NCBI GenBank assembly: GCA_016987375.1
Contig: PJRA01000354.1
Location: 1 to 64,000 of the forward strand
DNA from: Brachionus koreanus
Taxonomy: Eukaryota; Rotifera; Eurotatoria; Ploima; Brachionidae
Length of the DNA: 64,000 nucleotides
Direction: 5' to 3'
Part shown: piece by piece, positions 36,669-47,517 of the stretch
Layout: the number at the start of each line of letters is the position of its first letter
Numbering within the stretch: the first letter of the stretch is position 1
Notes under the pieces: model-generated
Databases searched by the model: none
Told to the model about the DNA's origin: nothing
What the model saw: the letters and a program-made list of their open reading frames with translations, nothing else
Made by a program: the position numbers and the translations under genes

Positions 36669-39600
36669 ATGTCCGGAACAGTTGCATTAGAAGCACAACT
36701 AAATGGTTATGTAAAAGAAGTAATTTCTTGGAGTTAAATATTATTGAAAAATTAAATTGTTAATATTTAAAATAGTATCTAGATCATTATGGTTTTGATT
36801 TGACTCTTAATAAATTTACTCAAGAATGTTCTAGCAAGGGAAAATCAATTTCGGAAATCGAAAAATTGAACAATACAAATCCAAAGATAAATTTAATCTT
36901 GGTAATTAATTTAAATTTTAAAATAAGATAAAAATTTGTATTCAATGTAGAATGAAATGATCGGTCTTTTCATCCAGGGACAGCGAAAAGATTTTTTTCG
37001 AAAATGGTCCGAGTTCATTGCGCCAGATACAATAAACGAAGACTTGCATGCACAAAAACTTGAACTAGAACTAAATATACACTTTGCTATTTATCCGTTT
37101 AGAAAAAATGTTAGAATAAAAAGTCAATAAATTTTTGTTTAAAATAAATTATTTTTTTTATTATTTAGATAGATTCAAGAGAAGGAATGAATGCTTTCAA
37201 AGAATATATTGAAAACAAAGGTAGAGTTTTGTGTCAGACTAAAGAATTTTTACCCTATTTTGGTTTGCCATACCATCAAAATCCCCAAGATGGCTATCCT
37301 GAACTATTTAATGTAAAATTTTTTTTTTTAAAATAATTTTTTTTTAATTATTCAAATAAGGATGCCTGGATTGCTGATTTACAGAATAAACTCGAAGAAT
37401 TTATGAAAAGCAGCTTGAAAAGTAAAAATCAGCCTAAACTAGTCGAGCTAGTAACACAACAGTCTGAATCAGGTGAAATAGCAAAGCTAAAACAGCAATT
37501 AGCTGAATCTGAAAAAAGAACCATGGCCTTTATGCGCAAATTCAACCGTGTTCAGTCCGAATATCACTCTTTGATTGGAATAACAGCTGAATTAGTTGAC
37601 AGTCTAGAGAACACTATAAATGGAAAGCCAGTCAGCAATGAATACATTCAAAATATATGCTATAAGCTTTTTAATACTCAGTTGAAGCAAACTATTGATT
37701 TTACGAGACCTGGAACTGCTGGCGATCATATTCGGAACTCTTTGGCCTACCAAAAAATGATACCGTATTACTTTTAATCTCGATTTTAGAAATGAAAAAT
37801 TTTTTTTTTTTTTAGTGAGAAATCTGATCTTAAAAAAACAATTCAACAGTTGGATTTTGCCAAATTGAAACATGATTTAATTCATCAAAACGAAAATCGT
37901 CGTCTGGCACTGCTACAAGCATTGCGCTGGAGACTTACAAAGGCCGAATCAACTGAACAGCGCCAAAAAATTCTAACTTCGTACATCAATGCAGATTTGC
38001 TTAATTTTCGAAATGAAAAGCCAGTTAACAGCATAATAGATTTGCTTAGATCACCAAATGAAATGATAAAACAGTTCATGGCAAGATTGATCAATGCTTT
38101 TGCATCGCTTAATTATGGCCGCAGCTATTTGGCATCTAGTTCGGATTTGGTCAAAAACATGATTCTAGCACTTAGATATGAAAAAGATGATACTTATACG
38201 AGAAAAAATTTGCTAGCTGCTTTGCAAAAGTTGAGCTTAAGACACAATTTACATTTGTTGATGATAAATGAAAATGCCATTGATTATTTAATAGATCTTT
38301 TTGAAGATAATGAGTCTTTGAGCGACTATTCATTGGAATATGCTGTAGCATTGTTTATGAATTTGGCTTTAAAAAAAGCTGGAAAACTCAAATGTGTTAA
38401 TGATCATAAGCGAATACTTAAAGTTTTGACTGATTTATTGTCAAATACTTCAATTGAAGCACAAAATTACATAAATGGTGCATTGTACAGCATTCTAACA
38501 GTTCCACAAATTAGACTGTATGCAAAGGAAATTGTAAAACAAAATTTTTAATTATTTTTGATGCGTCAAAACTTACACAAAATTTGTACCATAAGATCAC
38601 TAAAGCTCTGCTAAATATTTGGTATATCATAGCTTAATTATCACGTTTAGAATTTTTTTTTGCAGAGACATATTTTCATGTGTAGCAAAGCATATTAAGT
38701 CATAGTCAAATATTGTGCATATTTCTGTACACATAAAATTATTGTAAACATAAAAATTTAAGTTTAAAATTGAATGCTTACTTTGAAAATATGCTCCTGC
38801 AAAAAATTTACTACTCAAGAATTATTTAAAAGCATGATCATTTACATTTGGCAAAAAGGAAAATAATTTCAAATTTTTGAAATTTTATACAAAATTAATA
38901 AAATCTCTCTCAAATTACTTGGTAAATTGAACTAAAAATTAAAAATTCTAAAAATAAGAAAATATAAAATTATAAAATTATTTTCATTTTGCCTTCCATT
39001 TGATCATACACTTCAATTTGCCATTTTTTTAAACTATTTGTACTATTTGAATTAACATTTCGACAAAAATGAATTAAAGAACATTTGCAGAAAAGGATTT
39101 TTGATGACACAGACTTTAGGTAATATTTTAAGAAAAGTTTGAGAGTTTTAGGCATCTTAAAGTTGATGATCAATTCAAAATCACGTTTAAATTCAAACTA
39201 TTCATCTGATTAAAAGCTTTTTTATATCAAAATTAATCTTTATTATAGCTTAAATAATTTTAATGCAACACGCTTTACATGTAATGTAAACTTAAAACAT
39301 AAATAATTTTCAAAAAATATTTTTGTTTCAATCCATTGATTAGAATTAGAATTCAAATATTAAATTCCAAATTATTTATATGAAAAAATTTGAAAAATCT
39401 AAAAATTGGTCTTATCAATGGATTGAAAAAATATTTTTTGAAAATTATTTATGTTTTAAGTTTAAATAACATGCAAAGCGTGCTGCATTAAAATTATTTA
39501 AGTTAAATTTAAGATTAATTTTATTTACGAAAAAAATCAATTTATTTTTTGTCTGAAATTTTCCATCTCAAAAAATTTGGTCAATTGAAGCTTATGATCA

Positions 39601-41269
39601 GAGTAAGAAAATCTTTTGAAAATTTTTTCCGTTCTTATGTACCAAATTTGATAAACCCGAAAACTATTATAAAAATGCTTTAGTATTTATTTATTACTTC
39701 AAAATTACTTAATTATGGTAAGATTTTTTTTAAGAAGAAATATCCTAGATTAAACATGTTAGATCACTTTAAAAATTAAATTAAAAAAAAAATTTAAAAT
39801 TTAAAATTTTATAGATTAAAGAATTTAGTGTAAGAAAAACAATTAAATTTAGAAAACAGAATTTTAACCCCCCACGGCCATCAAATTTAGGCTAAACCTC
39901 CAAAAGCTTCCCGCATTTCATTTCTCTTTTTCTCTTTACTGAATAGAAGGCCTATAATCTGCTATTTTATTGGGCTTGATTCTGATTTTTTTACCCGTTT
40001 GTTTTAAAGGTCACTAATTTTAAGAATAAATAAGTTTTAGAGCTCTTTTTCATAGAAATGAGCTGATAACTAAGAAAATATTAAGAAAAAAAGCAAAAAA
40101 AGACTTTGTTTATTTTTAATCCGAATCCGATTTTTTTATTTAACACTCAAATGCTGCAGGGACTTTTCGACCAATTTTATTTGACTCATTTTTTTCACTT
40201 TTTTTTTAATCAAAATAAAATTACTAAAAATGATTAAATTTATTGAATAAATAACAAATAAAGGAAGTAATTAAAGGGATTCAAAAGACTCCTCAGGCTT
40301 TTAAATTTAGATATAATAAAAATTGTCTTAAAAATTCAAAGTTAGTGGTCATTTCAGACTAGTGTTCTTTTCATAGTCGACAAATTAAAACTTTATTTAT
40401 TTGATTAAAATAAAATTTTTATGGTTAAAATTGATATTTTTTTGAAGAATTTGGCAGATGTCATTCGAAATTTTTCGTCAGATGATGATTATGTTAACAA
40501 ACAGAGAGAAGTTATTATAAACAAAATAAATGAAGAATCTGGTGTAGAAACAGAGCAATCAGACGAGGAAGAAGATGATGAAGATGATGAGGAAGATGGT
40601 GATTTAATGGAAAGAGAACTTGATGCCGGCGAGACTATTTTTAAGCAAAACGATGAAATATATGGAGAAAATTTACTTTTGAAATTTTATTCATTTTTAA
40701 ATCAAGGAAATGAGCCCTTAATGAGTCGTGAAGGCTCTAAAAATAAATTACAAAATGAATTTTTAAACGAATCGACTCTTTTGAACAAACCTACAACTCC
40801 TTTAAGTGTTAGAAATAGTCAAGTAATTCAATCAAAAAACTTTGAGAAGTCACAGTCAAAGACGAACTCTGTGTCCCAAAGTTTGGCTCCAGGCAAGAAG
40901 GATAGCCTTAAAGCAAGTCTTTCATTCAATAGAACACAAAGTCGAGATAAAATCGGAAAAAAACTAACTGATTCAAGGAGTAAGACAAATTTTCCGAGCA
41001 TAAACTCAAATGATATTAGAAGCATAGACAGCTATGAGCCAGTTTACGCTAATGTACAAGATTCTAATGACGCCTTCAAAAATAAGCCAAAAATTCAGCG
41101 TACACCTGATCCAAGTGTTAGCTTACGGCAAAAATCTCTTATTGCTTCATCAATTCAATCAAATTCGTCATATGTACCAAAATATTCTGTAAGTGAGCCA
41201 AGACCAAGTTCTGCAAGTTCAAACAAATCAAAAAATTCTCCAAATTCATCTACTTTAAATCAAAACTAA
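36669..41269 (+). CDS. ARMC9: Armadillo repeat-containing protein 9 (ciliary LisH protein)
   Basis: Basal-body/ciliary protein; human ARMC9 mutations cause Joubert syndrome. Seven exons (36669-36719, 36776-36901, 36951-37109, 37169-37312, 37361-37764, 37816-38533, 40448-41269) join in phase to about 807 aa (human about 818). N-terminal LisH-like region (to about 60), a coiled coil before SLIGITAELVDSLE, the conserved DFTRPGTAG motif, armadillo-type helices (QALRWRLT, MARLINAFASL, YVNGALYSI-like INGALYSI), then an acidic segment (EEEDDEDDEEDG) and a low-complexity Ser/Asn-rich tail, the same order as in vertebrates. The last intron (38534-40447) is 1.9 kb and carries two repeats. The 3' exon was joined because phase and alignment length match exactly. 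Confidence 0.95.
39230..39522. repeat. Foldback element (long inverted repeat) in ARMC9 intron 6
   Basis: Two arms of about 110 bp (39230-39340 and 39414-39522) are reverse complements with few mismatches, separated by about 73 bp. Central parts such as the 18-mer at the inner ends and the AAAATATTTTTTGAAAATTATTT core match almost fully. It has no ORF and no obvious terminal duplication. It is best read as a foldback or MITE-like non-autonomous element; in RNA it would form a long hairpin. Confidence 0.8.
40141..40305. mobile_element. Degenerate copy of a small inverted-repeat element
   Basis: It begins TAACACTCAAA and ends near CTCCTCAGGCTTTTAAA, and shares internal sequence (the 30-bp run around ATTAAATTTATTGAATAAATAA, then AACAAATAAAGGAAGT) with the element at 43645-43860. 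The terminal repeats are more decayed than in that copy. It lies in ARMC9 intron 6. No coding capacity, so non-autonomous. Confidence 0.65.
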
Positions 41270-42077
41270 AAATTGATTTTTTAATTTAATTTAAATAGTT
41301 CACATATTTGAATTCAATAAATTTATATATCAATTTTTAATTAAAAATTAAACAAATCTTAAGAGGTAGAATGAATAGTTGTTTTATTATAATGAATTTT
41401 ATTTTAATGAAATTGAAAAATCATGACATCATTCAAAATAGTTAAAATACTAAATAAATCAAAAAATTTTTTTAGAATTTTAAATAAAACATAGAGAGGT
41501 GAAAAAGCTTAAAAAAAATATCTTAATAACTGTAATGAATTCTGTCAACTTAATAAATGTGCTAGCTTTGATGAGCTTAAATTTTGACTTAAATTCAAAT
41601 TTAAAATTTCTGGTTACATTAACGTCAAAAAATTTAAAGCAATTTTAGAAAAAAATTATGACAAATGCTTTATGGAGATATGATGGAATTAGGTAAAATT
41701 TTACAAAGATTAATTTTTTTTAACTATATTTAAAATTTACTAAATTAGAAATCTTCACCTTTTTAAATTATATATCAATATTTCTTTTTAAATATAAATA
41801 TATAGTTGTAAAATGTTTTGAGAATTGTAAGTCTTTTATTATAAACCTGACCTTTTTAAAACCAAATAAAATAAAATAATTAGTTTAAAAAAAGTAGTCA
41901 ATCTAATAGAAAAGATAAAAAATGAAATTATTTTTTATTACAATAAAAAATTCGTAATCTTCTTGAATTATTTTTTATTTAAAACTTATATCAAAAAAAT
42001 TTATGTAGAAAAGATCATTAAGTTTTGGACCGTTTATTAATTTTAAAGAAAAAAAATTAAATATAATTTTTTGGATT
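41270..42077. other. Intergenic region between ARMC9 and lectin D
   Basis: Contains the truncated inverted lectin copy at 41410-41640 (separate entry). The remainder, about 41650-42077, is AT-rich with nothing recognised. Confidence 0.5.
41410..41640 (+). pseudogene. Truncated inverted copy of the 5' end of lectin gene B
   Basis: About 165 bp (41414-41577) is nearly identical to the reverse complement of the promoter and start of gene B (34048-34210), including the ATG and the first 12 or so leader codons (MNSVNLINVLAL). After GATGAGCTT there is an internal deletion, and a further short piece matches gene B about 65 bp downstream before similarity ends. No downstream domains remain. Confidence 0.8.
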
Positions 42078-43035
42078 TCAATATCCATATTCACAAATTC
42101 CATTTGATAATTGATTACATCCAGTAATGACTAACAATGAATTGGGAGCAGAGTAGTAGCAAAAACATCCATTTAATGTTGTCAATATACCTGCATCAAA
42201 ATATGATGTGTTGATTGGATTTAAATTCATCCATTGATAAATTCCAATGACATCGTATTTTGCATAAATCTAAGAAAAAAAATTAGGTATTTTTTAGTAA
42301 ATTAGCTTTTTCGTACCCATGTACGCTGATTTCCACTAATTGACGTGAGATTTTTTGAAATAGACCGAAAAAAATCAAATTTCTCATTATTATCAGCAAT
42401 TAATAATGTCGCATTCATCGATGAACAGTAGTCGACATACTCTTGCCATCTATAAAGAGTAGAAAATGCTTTGTAGCATACATCTTTAAACGGCAACCAG
42501 CCATCTCTACAATTTAGACATTTATTCTGATTTTTAGAGAAATATCTAAAAATATAAAAAAGTACAATTTTGAAAAATTTATAACATTTTTTTTTTCAAA
42601 CTTATTGCTATCAATGCAAGAACAAATATTCCCATTACAAGTGTAATCAGCAATAGTAGTTGTTATTGTAGTTGATGTAGTTGTTACAGTTGTTTGTGGA
42701 ACAGTAATCTTTTTCCTATAGATAAATGAATTCTTGCTCAAAAGAATATCGGTTTGCGCCAAATTTTGAGAAGAATAAAGCTCACAAAATGAATCCATTT
42801 TTTTAAATGACAAAATCATACAGTCCATTTTTTTGGTACAAAAAGATGCACATTTAAGTAGACTAATGCTTTGAATTGAATAAAATGAAAATGCATTCTT
42901 AAATTGATTGGAAAGAGTCAATTCAAAAGAACCATTTGATTGAATTTTTTCAAATTTTTTTGTTTCTTGACCACTGTATTCGAAACATTTGATTATGAAT
43001 ATGATTGATATTAATTTTTTTTTCAAAAATTTCAT
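42078..43035 (-). CDS. Secreted PAN/apple plus C-type-lectin-like protein D
   Basis: Exons 43035-42602, 42545-42317, 42269-42078 give about 284 aa. Leader with a hydrophobic core after MKFLKKK, PAN-like module (LLKCASFCTKKMDC), a Thr-rich stalk (TTVTTTSTTITTT), CxC segment, lectin-like domain with WQEYVDYC, QRTW, GCFCYYS and GICEYGY. The PAN part is almost identical to gene C but the leader, stalk and last exon are not. All expected Cys are present plus one extra in GCFC. No calcium-site signature seen. Same three-exon structure as A and B. Confidence 0.85.
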
Positions 43036-43308
43036 TCTCTTAATTTTTATTACATAAATCTTTTAAATTTTATTGAATATATAATAGCATATATATATTT
43101 ATTTATAGATGATTGTAAAATGTCAATATGCTTTTTATTTCTGATATAATGTATTACTTAAATGGTTTTTTTAAGTATATTTTTTATTAATTTTTTAATC
43201 AATTTTCATGGAATTTAATAATATTTTATCTTGAATTTTTTTTCTGGTGCTCTTAAAATTAATAATTTTTTGTTAATCTATGTCATTTATTGTGTTATTA
43301 AGTTTTTA

Positions 43309-43493
43309 GATAAAAATACGAGAAATAATCAAAACGATCTGTCTCCAGAATATCTCGACCTGAGACTCGGACAAGTTTTGGTGCTCGAACAAGATAGAAA
43401 CAGCAAAGTATCTAACTCATCGGCTGAGACCGACACAAGCGATTATATCGAAAAGTTAAGTGATACAATTCGGAAATTTCAGCATCCTCGCTA
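43309..43493 (+). CDS. Orphan exon-like fragment
   Basis: After an acceptor-like TTTTTAG, an open frame of about 61 codons reads polar, well-mixed protein (SPEYLDLRLGQV, then a Ser/Asp/Glu-rich stretch and a final helix) up to a stop. Its composition is clearly less AT-rich than the surroundings and looks coding. The upstream frame is low-complexity intron-like sequence, and no partner exon is seen between here and lectin D. It ends about 200 bp from an assembly gap. Family not recognised. It could be a terminal exon displaced by rearrangement or misassembly, or a partial duplicate. Confidence 0.4.
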
Positions 43494-43644
43494 AGCGATC
43501 TTGTACCATCACCTTGTTGATTTTTTTAATTATTTTGTTCAATCAAAAGCAATAGAAAAAATTAATCTTTTTTAAAATTGAAAAATTTTTTAGAAACTAT
43601 TAACATAAAATTTTACTAAAAAAAACATATATGTTTAAATTTTT

Positions 43645-43860
43645 TAACACTCAAAAACCGGATGACTTTTTTGACTCTTTTATTTAAATCTTTTTTAATN
43701 NNNNNNNNNNNNNNNNNNNNNNNNNNNNNNNNNNNNNNNNNNNNNNNNNNNNTGATTGAAAAGAAAAAATTATAAAAAATTGATTAAATTTATTGAATAA
43801 AAAACAAATAAAGGAAGTTACAAAAGGGGTTCAAAAGACCCCTCCGGTTTTTCAGTGTTA
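43645..43860. mobile_element. Small inverted-repeat transposon (MITE-like) with assembly gap inside
   Basis: The ends are inverted repeats: TAACACTCAAAAACCGGA on the left and the reverse complement of TAACACTGAAAAACCGGA on the right, with weaker pairing for another 10-15 bp. No ORF. The interior is shared with the copy at 40141-40305. The assembly gap 43700-43752 lies inside, so the true length is unknown. Confidence 0.75.
43700..43752. other. Assembly gap (53 N)
   Basis: Run of N characters inside the inverted-repeat element. The repeat probably caused the assembly break, and the gap size may be arbitrary. Confidence 1.
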
Positions 43861-45891
43861 AACAAGATTAATAAGAGTCTTTCTTGGAATTTATTTATAT
43901 TCTTATATATTTATATTCTTTAATATTTAAGTTACGACCATCAAGATTTTAGTTTTTATTAATTTGATAAAATATTTATTTATATAATAAATGTAAATTG
44001 GTTGGCAATTTTAGATCTAAGAAACCACCACCAACACTACTTTCAGTCTCACGAAAATCTTAAAATTGCACCATAATAATCTTCAATCATTTAAAAATTA
44101 TTTCAAAAAATAAAATAGATCATCACTATTTGTTTTATGCTTTCATATGTTACTTTAAAAGTTAAATATCTATTAAACATTTTTTAAAAATATTTAATAA
44201 TTAAAGAAAGTGAAGGCTTACGAGAAAAAAAAAGAAAATTACCCATAAAATGAAAAGATATATAAAAACGGAACTCAATTTTTGATAATTATAGTGATAA
44301 AAAGCAGAAAATTTACAATTAAGATATTTTTTAAGATAAATTTAGCAAATGAATTTAGCATATGTACTAAAAAATATAATTTTTTAGCAATAATTTTACT
44401 CGTACAAATTTTAGAATCAAAAATCAAACCAAAATTGGCTTAAAAACCAATTCGCTTCTTTGACAATGAGATTTTTTTGTTAAAAATGCTTATTCAAACT
44501 TATTCTATTTGACAAGCTTAAAAATAGTAAATTAGCATTTGTGAGATTTAATGAAATTTAAAGACACTTAAAAATTATTAGTTTTTAAAAACTCATTTTT
44601 TGAAAAGATAACTATCTAATTCATCATTGTTTTTCAAATTAATATTAAAATGTAATTAATTTTTTTTGTTGTTGTTATCGGCTACAACAAATTATGTTCA
44701 GGTAAATTAAATTTTAAGAGAGAAAAAAAAAAGAATTTTGTTTACCATTTTAGACAAAATTAAATAAGTTAAATATTTAGAGCATTTTTACCGAATGTTC
44801 ACAATATAAATTAATTACAAATATCCAAGTCTGTTATTTTTTCTAATTAAAAAAGTGACGACATTTGCGCCATATGAAATTTATTTTGCTCATAAGACTA
44901 GAATTAAATTTTTTTTTGTTGCTCTATCAAAATTTTGAGGCCACAAGATTTAGTTTAATATGGGCACCAATATTTACACAAAGAGAACACAGGCCTTATT
45001 TTTTGTCATTTATCATTTTTTTCTTTGTTAAAATAAAAATATTATATCAAAAAAAATATCAAGTTTTTTTGAAAATTTCAATAGATTTAAAAAAATATAG
45101 GCTCATAATTTAGACCAAAATGTATCAAACAGAGATCTAATTGAGTATTTCAAATGTTAATTAGGGGGGATTTATCTAAATTGAATAGTTTAATCTAGCT
45201 ATGGGACTTGTTTTTATTATGCAACAAAGATAGTTTTCTAGTTTATCATAGTTAGTATTTCTCACCTACTCTGAATTAAATCCAAAAATCAAATATTAGC
45301 TAAGCTTTGTTTCTCAGTTGAATTTATTTTATTAAAAAGCCAATTTTTCAAAATCTAGAAAGTGATTAAATAGATACACAGATGGATGCCGTTTCAAGTC
45401 AATAATAAAAAATATGATAAACAAAATATGTACAGTTTTAGACGCCAAAAGTTTTTTATTTTAATTTTACATTTATTTTTTGGGTTAAGCTTTGTAAGAA
45501 TGTTTGAGTTTTTTTTTGTTTCTATTTTAGAGTCAATTTTAATTGATTATTATTATTTTTTTCTCTATTGAATATTCAAAAAATAAATTTCTATTTATTT
45601 AAACTTAGTTAAAATATCACATTGTTTGTATTTTAATTAGATTTTTTTTTAGAATCAACTTCAAGAAAAAATATCAAATTTCGATTTAAATTCATTTGAA
45701 ATTGAAATTTCCGATTTGCACACATTTCTATAAATATTCATCGGTTAGTTGAAGCGGAAAATATTTTCTACTCTAAATCTTTATTTATTTAGCCATTCAT
45801 TCATAAATTTGTTTGACTAGATTTACCTTGCCGGAACACTAAGATAAACTAACTTTAATTTAGATAAAAAATGAATGGATAGCGTTGGCAA
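43861..45891. other. Gene-poor region upstream of LRR gene
   Basis: About 2 kb of AT-rich DNA. ORFs at 44865-45113 and 45386-45571 are Phe/Ile/Lys-rich low-complexity reading and not supported. The last 150 bp before the LRR ATG is less AT-rich and is probably promoter and 5' UTR. Confidence 0.45.
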
Positions 45892-47517
45892 ATGGCAAAT
45901 ATTTTCTTCATCCAAGCAATATATGTCTTTCTGGTCCATTCGAGCCTTTGCACATGCCCCTACTACATCGACATATTCAATTGTGTGAACATCAACTGCA
46001 ATGGAAACAAAAACCTGACCGAAATATCCTCATCAATTGCCGACTTAGTTCAGTACGAGTTCAAGCCGGTCAATTTGCTCTGCTCATTGGATCTTAGCAA
46101 CACTGGTATTGTCCAAATAAGCTCCAAAATAACCGACAATTTAGACAAAATTATTCAAAATCTAGCAGAACAAAATGTGAAACAAAAATCGACTATTATT
46201 AAAATTTCATTTTCGAACATAAATCAAATCAAATTACTTAACACAACAGCCAATTTGGCTTTTTTTATCTACGACTCTAGAATAGATTTCATAGAGCCTA
46301 AGAGTTTTAGAAATTTAAAACTCGAGCTTTATCTAATGAATGTTAGCTTTACAATTTTAAATTGGGTTAATTTACTAAACGAGGCTAGATTAAAACTGTT
46401 AAATATTAGAGAAATTCAAGTTGGCAAATCAGCTTTTTATGACTTGGAACCAATTGGCACTGTTAAAGATCTTAAGCTTTACAACATGTTTATTCCGATC
46501 CTAGACGAAAAAGAATTTTTGTTTCCTTTAGTAGGCTCAGTTGAACAGCTTGAAATAGTAAATTGCTCACTGACAATAATTAAAAGCTCATTTTTAAACA
46601 AATTCAAAAAAGTTAAATATTTAACTTTGTCTTCGAATAATTTGACCAAAATAGATGATTTTTTGTTTCAGAATCTTGATGATTTGGAATTTTTGGATCT
46701 AGATGCAAATCCAATTGAGTTCATACATCCAAGAGCGTTCAGTTCTCTTAGAAAACTTCGCACTCTATCAATAAATTCAAATTTTTTAAAATTTTCCCTA
46801 TACGGCTATCAATGGTTGTACAATTCTCTGGAACTAGTGACACTAAATGATCTAAGTCTAAGAAATCCAATAACAGTTTCTAATTTTTGTACTCTTTATC
46901 AAATTGTACGATATCTAAATCGAATAAATCAAAATTTAATTGGAAATAGATTTGTAAGCGATCAATATGGGATTAATGACAGGCGCTTAAAATTGTTCAG
47001 TATTGATCAAATAGACATAAGTCTAGCTGTGTTGTTCAAGGACAAAAATTTGTTCTGTTCAGTTTATTTTGTATGCATTTATGCCAGAAATTATTCAAGT
47101 ATATACTTGTACACATGGTCTCTGGAGTATTTTGTTGTATGCCCGGAGGTTTTGTCGCTCAATGATAACATCGAGTTCATTTGCGAGTTTGATAGAAAAG
47201 TTGATCAGTGCAGCCAAAGCTTGCAAGTAAGGTCCCAAAGCAACGAAAACATTTCTGACCAGACACATGATCTTTCATTGACAGCTATTTTTGGCAAATT
47301 TAATTTACTAATTTTCATAATTAGCTTTGTCTTGGTTTTGACAGCTTTTGTGCTTGTATTTTTTCTATTTATTTCATTAATTAGAAAAAGGTATATGTCT
47401 CACAAGCCCAAGAGAAATAGATTGAAAAATAGAAGGCAAAACCAACAATGGCTAAATTATTCATTAGATTCTGAATACTATGTAGTTCTAATGAATAAAA
47501 AACATGTCAAAATTTAA
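45892..47517 (+). CDS. Leucine-rich-repeat single-pass membrane protein
   Basis: Intronless ORF of 541 aa. Signal peptide (about 1-20), an N-terminal Cys cap (CTCPYYIDIFNCVNINC), irregular repeats, then three clearer LRRs around residues 220-310 (for example YLTLSSNNLTKI, FLDLDANPIEFI and LRTLSINSNFL), a C-terminal Cys region, one TM helix at about 465-492 and a short basic cytoplasmic tail with Tyr residues. The arrangement resembles cell-surface LRR adhesion or receptor proteins. No TIR, Ig or kinase domain is present. Repeats in the first half are too diverged to count reliably. Ligand and orthology unknown. Confidence 0.85.
   Translation: MANIFFIQAIYVFLVHSSLCTCPYYIDIFNCVNINCNGNKNLTEISSSIADLVQYEFKPVNLLCSLDLSNTGIVQISSKITDNLDKIIQNLAEQNVKQKSTIIKISFSNINQIKLLNTTANLAFFIYDSRIDFIEPKSFRNLKLELYLMNVSFTILNWVNLLNEARLKLLNIREIQVGKSAFYDLEPIGTVKDLKLYNMFIPILDEKEFLFPLVGSVEQLEIVNCSLTIIKSSFLNKFKKVKYLTLSSNNLTKIDDFLFQNLDDLEFLDLDANPIEFIHPRAFSSLRKLRTLSINSNFLKFSLYGYQWLYNSLELVTLNDLSLRNPITVSNFCTLYQIVRYLNRINQNLIGNRFVSDQYGINDRRLKLFSIDQIDISLAVLFKDKNLFCSVYFVCIYARNYSSIYLYTWSLEYFVVCPEVLSLNDNIEFICEFDRKVDQCSQSLQVRSQSNENISDQTHDLSLTAIFGKFNLLIFIISFVLVLTAFVLVFFLFISLIRKRYMSHKPKRNRLKNRRQNQQWLNYSLDSEYYVVLMNKKHVKI

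Noticed and set aside
38627..39173. Minus-strand ORFs in ARMC9 intron 6
   Set aside because: No recognisable domain and low-complexity parts; chance ORFs.
44865..45571. Two hydrophobic plus-strand ORFs
   Set aside because: Phe/Leu/Ile/Lys-rich translations expected from AT-rich DNA; no splice or homology support.
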